Part shown: piece after piece, positions 55,115-64,000 of the stretch | Numbering within the stretch: the first letter of the stretch is position 1 | Layout of the letters: every line of letters begins with the position of its first letter | Assembly: GCA_963791315.1 (NCBI GenBank) | Contig: CAWBRQ010000001.1 | Span: 62,001-126,000, forward strand | DNA: 64,000 nt | Direction: 5' to 3' | Source: JACCZX01 sp963791315 | GTDB taxonomy: Bacteria > Pseudomonadota > Gammaproteobacteria > Burkholderiales > Burkholderiaceae_F | Program-made: the position numbers and the translations under genes | The notes under the pieces: model-generated | Databases searched by the model: none | Told to the model about the DNA's origin: nothing | The model's input: only the letters and a program-made list of their open reading frames with translations

Positions 55115-56595
55115 CGCGGAAGGACACTGCTGCCCATCAGATATTCGTCGACCGCACGCGCGCATTGGCGACCTTCCCTGATCGCCCACACAACCAATGA
55201 TTGGCCGCGCCGCATGTCCCCTGCAGCGAACACCTTGTCGACACTGGTCTGGTAGCCGCCTGTTCCGTCCACAGTGGCGCGGGCGTTCCCGCGCGAATCC
55301 TGGGCGACGCCAAAACCATCGAGCACCGAAGCAACCGGTGCCACAAAGCCCATGGCCAGCAACACCAAGTCCGCAGGAACCTCGAAGTCGGACCCCGCGA
55401 CTTCAACCATTTTCGACTGTCCGGTAATCGGGTCCGTCTGCCATTGCACCCGAACGGCTATCAGGGCGGTTACGTTCCCAGCCGCATCCCCCTTGAATGC
55501 CTTGGTCGCAATGGCCCAATCACGCTGTACGCCCTCTTCATGAGAGCTTGAAGTCCGCAGCTTCAGCGGCCAATAGGGCCACGTTAGCGGCTTGTTCTCG
55601 CTTTCCGGCGGCTGCGGCAGCAGCTCCCACTGCGTAACGCTCTTCGCGCCGTGGCGGTTGCTGGTACCGACGCAATCTGAGCCGGTATCGCCACCGCCGA
55701 TCACGATCACATGCTTGCCGGTGGCCACGATTTGATCGTGCACCTGGTCTCCCGCGACAACCTTGTTCTGCACGGGCAAAAAATCCATCGCAAAGTGCAC
55801 ACCGTTCAGTTGACGACCCGGGACCGGCAGATCACGCGGCTGCTCAGCGCCGCCAGCCAAAATCACCGCATCGAAATCGGTTACCAACTGCTTCGGTTCC
55901 ACCACGTCACTGGCCCAGTTCGTGATCGGTGCGCCGCCGAGCTCGCCGACCAGCACGCTGGATCGAAACGTCACACCCTCAGCCCGCATCTGCTCGACAC
56001 GCCGATCGATATGCGACTTTTCCATCTTGAAGTCAGGTATGCCGTAGCGAAGCAGCCCGCCAATGCGGTCGTTTTTCTCGAACACTGTGACGTCATGACC
56101 CACTCGCGCCAGCTGCTGTGCCGCCGCCAATCCGGCCGCACCGCTGCCGACAATGGCTACTTTCTTTCCGGTGCTAACGGCTGGCGGCTGCGGCACAACC
56201 CAGCCCTCTTCCCACCCCTTGTCGATGATCTTGTGCTCGATCGACTTGATGCCAACCGGCGCGTCGTGAATGTTCAACGTACACGCGGCCTCGCACGGTG
56301 CGGGGCAGATCCTGCCAGTGAACTCGGGAAAGTTGTTTGTACTGTGCAAAACATCGAGCGCGGTTTTCCAATCCTGCCGATACACCAGGTCGTTGAAGTC
56401 CGGGATGATGTTGTTGACCGGGCAGCCCTGATTGCAAAAGGGAATACCGCAGTCCATGCAACGCGCCGCTTGTACGCCGGCTGCAGCGTCGGTCAGGTGG
56501 ACGATGAATTCGCGCCAGTGTTTGGTGCGACTACGCGGCGCCTCAGCGGCTTCTTCAAGCCGCTGATACTCAAGAAACCCTGTGATCTTGCCCAT
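55111..56595 (-). CDS. gltD: Glutamate synthase small subunit
   Basis: A 494-residue FAD and iron-sulfur protein supplying electrons from NADPH to GltB. Two cysteine clusters lie at the N-terminus: RCMDCGIPFCNQGCPVNN and CPAPCEAACTLNIHD. The first nucleotide site is VAIVGSGAAGLAAAQQLARVG, the second VIVIGGGDTGSDCVGTS. FAD contact GDMRRGQSLVVWAI is near the end. Separated from gltB by a small membrane-protein gene. Confidence 0.96.
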   Translation of the reverse strand: MGKITGFLEYQRLEEAAEAPRSRTKHWREFIVHLTDAAAGVQAARCMDCGIPFCNQGCPVNNIIPDFNDLVYRQDWKTALDVLHSTNNFPEFTGRICPAPCEAACTLNIHDAPVGIKSIEHKIIDKGWEEGWVVPQPPAVSTGKKVAIVGSGAAGLAAAQQLARVGHDVTVFEKNDRIGGLLRYGIPDFKMEKSHIDRRVEQMRAEGVTFRSSVLVGELGGAPITNWASDVVEPKQLVTDFDAVILAGGAEQPRDLPVPGRQLNGVHFAMDFLPVQNKVVAGDQVHDQIVATGKHVIVIGGGDTGSDCVGTSNRHGAKSVTQWELLPQPPESENKPLTWPYWPLKLRTSSSHEEGVQRDWAIATKAFKGDAAGNVTALIAVRVQWQTDPITGQSKMVEVAGSDFEVPADLVLLAMGFVAPVASVLDGFGVAQDSRGNARATVDGTGGYQTSVDKVFAAGDMRRGQSLVVWAIREGRQCARAVDEYLMGSSVLPR

Positions 56596-56598
56596 CTT

Positions 56599-56994
56599 CT
56601 ACTTATGTTGTCCGTGACGAAACAGAAAATCGCGCAGCCCTATCTCGTCTGCCCCTAATTTCCGCGTGCGCAGCCATGCGAGCAGCAACGCGGCGTTGAT
56701 GTGGCAGCCCGCAACGGCTGCGATCAGCACAACGCCTCCTAACCAATCCAGCACGGCAGGCACCGGACCCTGAGTGTGCAGCCACATATAGACAGGAGCC
56801 GATAGCACCGCTAACAGCATCGTCGCCGGGACGACCCACGGAACTGATAGCACAATCACAACGCTCGCCAACAACGCTTTCGATGAGGTCTCTGCGCCAT
56901 GAGTGCTCAACAGCAAGAACGCCACTGGCATGCTGGCCAGTAATCCGGGCAGCCACTCGCGTGGCGTTCGTGGCCACCGCGGCTGCTCGCGCAC
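56599..56994 (-). CDS. Hypothetical membrane protein between gltB and gltD
   Basis: A 131-residue protein with three or four hydrophobic segments (GLLASMPVAFLLLSTHG, LLASVVIVLSVPWVVPATML, LDWLGGVVLIAAVAGCHINA) and charged ends. I do not recognise a family. It lies 3 bases upstream of gltD and 28 bases downstream of gltB on the same strand, so it is co-transcribed with glutamate synthase. Confidence 0.7.
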   Translation of the reverse strand: MREQPRWPRTPREWLPGLLASMPVAFLLLSTHGAETSSKALLASVVIVLSVPWVVPATMLLAVLSAPVYMWLHTQGPVPAVLDWLGGVVLIAAVAGCHINAALLLAWLRTRKLGADEIGLRDFLFRHGQHK

Positions 56995-57022
56995 TCTGAC
57001 CCTCGGCGATCGGCGGCACGCG

Positions 57023-61754
<4,732 letters not shown>

Positions 61755-61868
61755 TCGGCGCCTCAAAGTAGGACGACAACTTTACTGCGATGCAGCAAGC
61801 CTTTCAACCAAAATGAGAGCCAACCGACAGACGCGACTTCCGCGATGCGAAACGCACGCTAAGGGGTT

Positions 61869-62993
61869 CTAAGCACCGACGGCAAACAGCCGCTGATGCT
61901 CCTTGATTGCGTAGCGATCCGTCATGCCGGCCACATAGTCGGCTATCGCGCGCGCAGCGCCACGTTCGGCCCGCTTCTGATGATCGGGCGGCAGTAGCCT
62001 TGGCTCTTCGATAAAAGCGTTGAACAAGTCTGTGACGATCCGGCGGGCCTTGGTCGACATGCGCATCACGCGATAGTGGCGATACAAGTGATCGTGCAGG
62101 AATGATTTGAGTTCATCGGCCTCGCGGCGCATCTCCGCCGAAAAGGCTGCCAGCGGGGGGGCCGCGCGGACGCCGTCGATATCGGTCGGAGCAGCGGCCG
62201 CAACACGCCGCCTCGACTCTTCCGTCAGATCGACTACCAGCGTGTTGATCATGCGCCGCACCGTTTCGTGAATCATTCGGCGCTCGGCAAGCGTCGGATA
62301 TTCGGTCCGGACACTCGCCGAGTGGCGCGCGAACAGCGGTACTTGTTCGAGTTGCGCCAGCTGCAGCAGGCCGGAGCGCAGACCGTCGTCAATATCATGA
62401 TTGCTGTAGGCAATCTCATCCGCTAGGTTTGCGATCTGGGCTTCCAGACTGGGCTGCTGTTTGGTCAGGAATCGCTTACCCACTTCGCCCAAGTCTCGCG
62501 CGTTCTTGGCTGAACAATGCTTCAGAATCCCTTCGCGCGTTTCAAAGGTCAGATTGAGCCCGTCAAACGCCGCGTAGCGCTCTTCCAGCACGTCGACCAC
62601 CCGCAGCGACTGCAGGTTGTGCTCAAAACCACCGTGCGGCTTCATGCATTCGTGTAACGCATCCTGACCCGCGTGCCCGAATGGTGTATGCCCAAGGTCG
62701 TGCGCGAGCGAGATCGCCTCGACTAAGTCCTCGTTCAGCCCCAGGTTGCAAGCCACCGCCCGGCCTATCTGTGCGACTTCGAGCGAGTGGGTCAGCCGTG
62801 TCCGAAACAAATCGCCCTCATGATTGACGAAGACCTGCGTCTTGTATTCCAGCCGTCGGAATGCCGCTGAATGGATAATGCGATCGCGATCGCGCTGAAA
62901 CTGAGTGCGGCTCACTGGATCCGCTTCACGGTGAAGGCGGCCCCGCGATTGACCGGCGTGCGCCGCAAATGGAGCCAGCGTCGTGTCACTCAT
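61869..62993 (-). CDS. dGTPase-like dNTP triphosphohydrolase
   Basis: A 374-residue HD-domain enzyme. The N-terminus has RDRDRIIHSAAFRRLEYKTQ and the metal site TRLTHSLEVAQIGR followed by ISLAHDLGHTPFGHAGQDAL (His-Asp pair). NLADEIAYSNHDIDDGLR contains the later metal Asp. The family cleaves dNTPs to nucleosides and triphosphate and controls dNTP pools. The length matches the dgt-like proteins found beside aroB rather than enterobacterial Dgt. Its start overlaps the aroB stop by 4 bases. Confidence 0.92.
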   Translation of the reverse strand: MSDTTLAPFAAHAGQSRGRLHREADPVSRTQFQRDRDRIIHSAAFRRLEYKTQVFVNHEGDLFRTRLTHSLEVAQIGRAVACNLGLNEDLVEAISLAHDLGHTPFGHAGQDALHECMKPHGGFEHNLQSLRVVDVLEERYAAFDGLNLTFETREGILKHCSAKNARDLGEVGKRFLTKQQPSLEAQIANLADEIAYSNHDIDDGLRSGLLQLAQLEQVPLFARHSASVRTEYPTLAERRMIHETVRRMINTLVVDLTEESRRRVAAAAPTDIDGVRAAPPLAAFSAEMRREADELKSFLHDHLYRHYRVMRMSTKARRIVTDLFNAFIEEPRLLPPDHQKRAERGAARAIADYVAGMTDRYAIKEHQRLFAVGA

Positions 62994-64000
62994 GTAAATC
63001 CGCGGGCGATCAGCGCCTGCAACAGAAGCGGTTGTGGGACCGTACGTTGCGTTGCGTGGCCGATTCGATCCAGCACGATGAATCGTATCTGGCCGGCTTC
63101 AGTTTTCTTGTCGCCGCGCATCGCTTCGATAGCTGCCAGTGCCGAGAGACCCTCGACTCGCGTCGGTAGACCGGCGCGCGTCACCGCTGTCTCAATCGCT
63201 TGTAGATCGGACCGCGCCAACGTCCCTAGCAGACACGAGAGCTCAGCCGCCAGCACCAAGCCACAGCCGACCGCCTCGCCGTGCAGCCAGCGCGAGTACC
63301 CCGTCATCGCCTCGATCGCGTGCCCAAAGGTGTGACCCAGATTGAGCACCGCACGCTCACCGGCCTCGCGCTCGTCGCGTGCGACGATCGTGGCCTTGAT
63401 CTCGCATGATCCGGCGATCGCGTCCGCAAGCGCCGTCGCATCGTGCGCGCGCATCGATTCGATCGACCGCGCCATCCGCTCGAAGTAGTCGGGATCTGCG
63501 ACCAAGCCGTGCTTCAGAACTTCGGCCAGGCCTGCTGACAGTTCGCGCGGCGGCAGCGTCTGTAGCGTATCGGTGTCGCTGATAACTGCCGACGGTTGGT
63601 GAAATGCCCCGACCAGGTTCTTGCCACTGGGATGATTGATCCCGGTCTTGCCGCCTACCGATGAGTCAACTTGCGCCAGCAACGTCGTGGGTACCTGCAC
63701 GTAACGAATGCCGCGCATGAAGATCGATGCGGCGAAGCCGGCGACATCTCCAACGACCCCACCGCCGAGCGCGATGATGATTCCGCGTCGATCGACGCGC
63801 GCATTTACCAAAGCATCCAAAACTTGCGATACCGCAATCCATTGCTTGTGCTGCTCGCCGTCCGACAGTTCAATCAGAGCAGTCGGCAGTCCTGACAGCG
63901 CACGCTGCGCACGCTGCGCGTAAAGAGGCCCTACGACTGTGTTGGTAACGATCGCAATCGAGGTCGGTTCCAGTGGCGCAATGAATTCATGCAGCCGATC
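62990..64000 (-). CDS. aroB: 3-dehydroquinate synthase, N-terminus beyond window
   Basis: The frame is open from the window edge through 336 residues to its stop. It shows IELSDGEQHKQW, the NAD-binding IIALGGGVVGDVAGFAAS, RGIRYVQVPTTLLAQVDSSV, GGKTGINHPSGKNLVGAFHQ and the Zn-ligand His residues in LNLGHTFGHAIEA and WLHGEAVGCG. It makes 3-dehydroquinate in the shikimate pathway, which feeds the chorismate used by trpE. About 20-30 N-terminal residues are missing. Confidence 0.96.
   Translation of the reverse strand, partial: DRLHEFIAPLEPTSIAIVTNTVVGPLYAQRAQRALSGLPTALIELSDGEQHKQWIAVSQVLDALVNARVDRRGIIIALGGGVVGDVAGFAASIFMRGIRYVQVPTTLLAQVDSSVGGKTGINHPSGKNLVGAFHQPSAVISDTDTLQTLPPRELSAGLAEVLKHGLVADPDYFERMARSIESMRAHDATALADAIAGSCEIKATIVARDEREAGERAVLNLGHTFGHAIEAMTGYSRWLHGEAVGCGLVLAAELSCLLGTLARSDLQAIETAVTRAGLPTRVEGLSALAAIEAMRGDKKTEAGQIRFIVLDRIGHATQRTVPQPLLLQALIARGFT

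Noticed and set aside
55711..56658. Long plus-strand open frame (315 codons) antisense to gltD
   Set aside because: Rich in His, Arg and Gln with no domain, and it overlaps the intact gltD completely.

Overview
The window looks like a core chromosomal segment of a GC-rich betaproteobacterium, probably Burkholderiales-related. The evidence is gene order: mltA next to apaG, rpe-gph-trpEGDC-ung, sspAB-petABC, tatABC-hinT-hisEIFAHBCDG-murA-ibaG-yadHG-mla, and gltD/gltB-dgt-aroB all occur as conserved blocks in that class. Two tRNA genes (Phe-GAA and Thr-UGU) lie between blocks. There is no phage, transposase, CRISPR array or toxin-antitoxin locus. A PEP-CTERM protein beside tRNA-Phe is the only clearly accessory gene.

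Layout. Positions 1-3273 (+) carry the end of an amino-acid permease, a DUF599 membrane protein and an M61 peptidase. Positions 3270-9396 (-) read rpe-gph-[leader peptide]-trpE-trpG-trpD-trpC-ung. Positions 9460-13284 hold apaG, a 31-residue membrane protein, mltA, dsbC and a UbiH-type hydroxylase. Positions 13393-14502 hold tRNA-Phe, the PEP-CTERM gene and a degenerate copy of a tRNA 3' end. Positions 14570-15889 (-) encode a soluble histidine kinase and a receiver-only regulator. Positions 16098-24050 (+) form a peptide-type ABC importer operon followed by two metal-dependent amido-hydrolases and a lipoprotein. Positions 24055-29627 hold a DUF697 protein, a flavin reductase, then hemA-prfA-prmC-grxD-ubiX. 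Positions 29650-31933 hold a diguanylate cyclase, a Crp/Fnr regulator, a cold-shock protein and tRNA-Thr. From 31959 nearly everything is on the minus strand: sspAB, cytochrome bc1, Tat translocase, the complete his operon, murA, the Mla phospholipid-transport set, glutamate synthase, a dNTPase and the C-terminal part of aroB. mscL and a DegS/DegQ-type protease are the exceptions.

The genes mostly serve central metabolism (Trp, His, glutamate, tetrapyrrole and shikimate synthesis), respiration (bc1), envelope maintenance (Mla, MltA, MurA, Tat, DsbC) and translation termination. The best candidate for undescribed regulation is the gph-trpE gap. It holds a 28-codon reading frame with a Trp-Leu-Trp motif inside mutually exclusive inverted repeats, as expected of a trp leader, but without an obvious U-run terminator.

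About twenty conserved genes, including petB, petC, hisD, gltB and mlaF, are interrupted by 1-2 base frameshifts while the protein continues normally in another frame. Because these are housekeeping genes, residual indel errors in the assembly are more likely than gene decay. Such genes are listed as single CDS features spanning the whole locus, with approximate break points.
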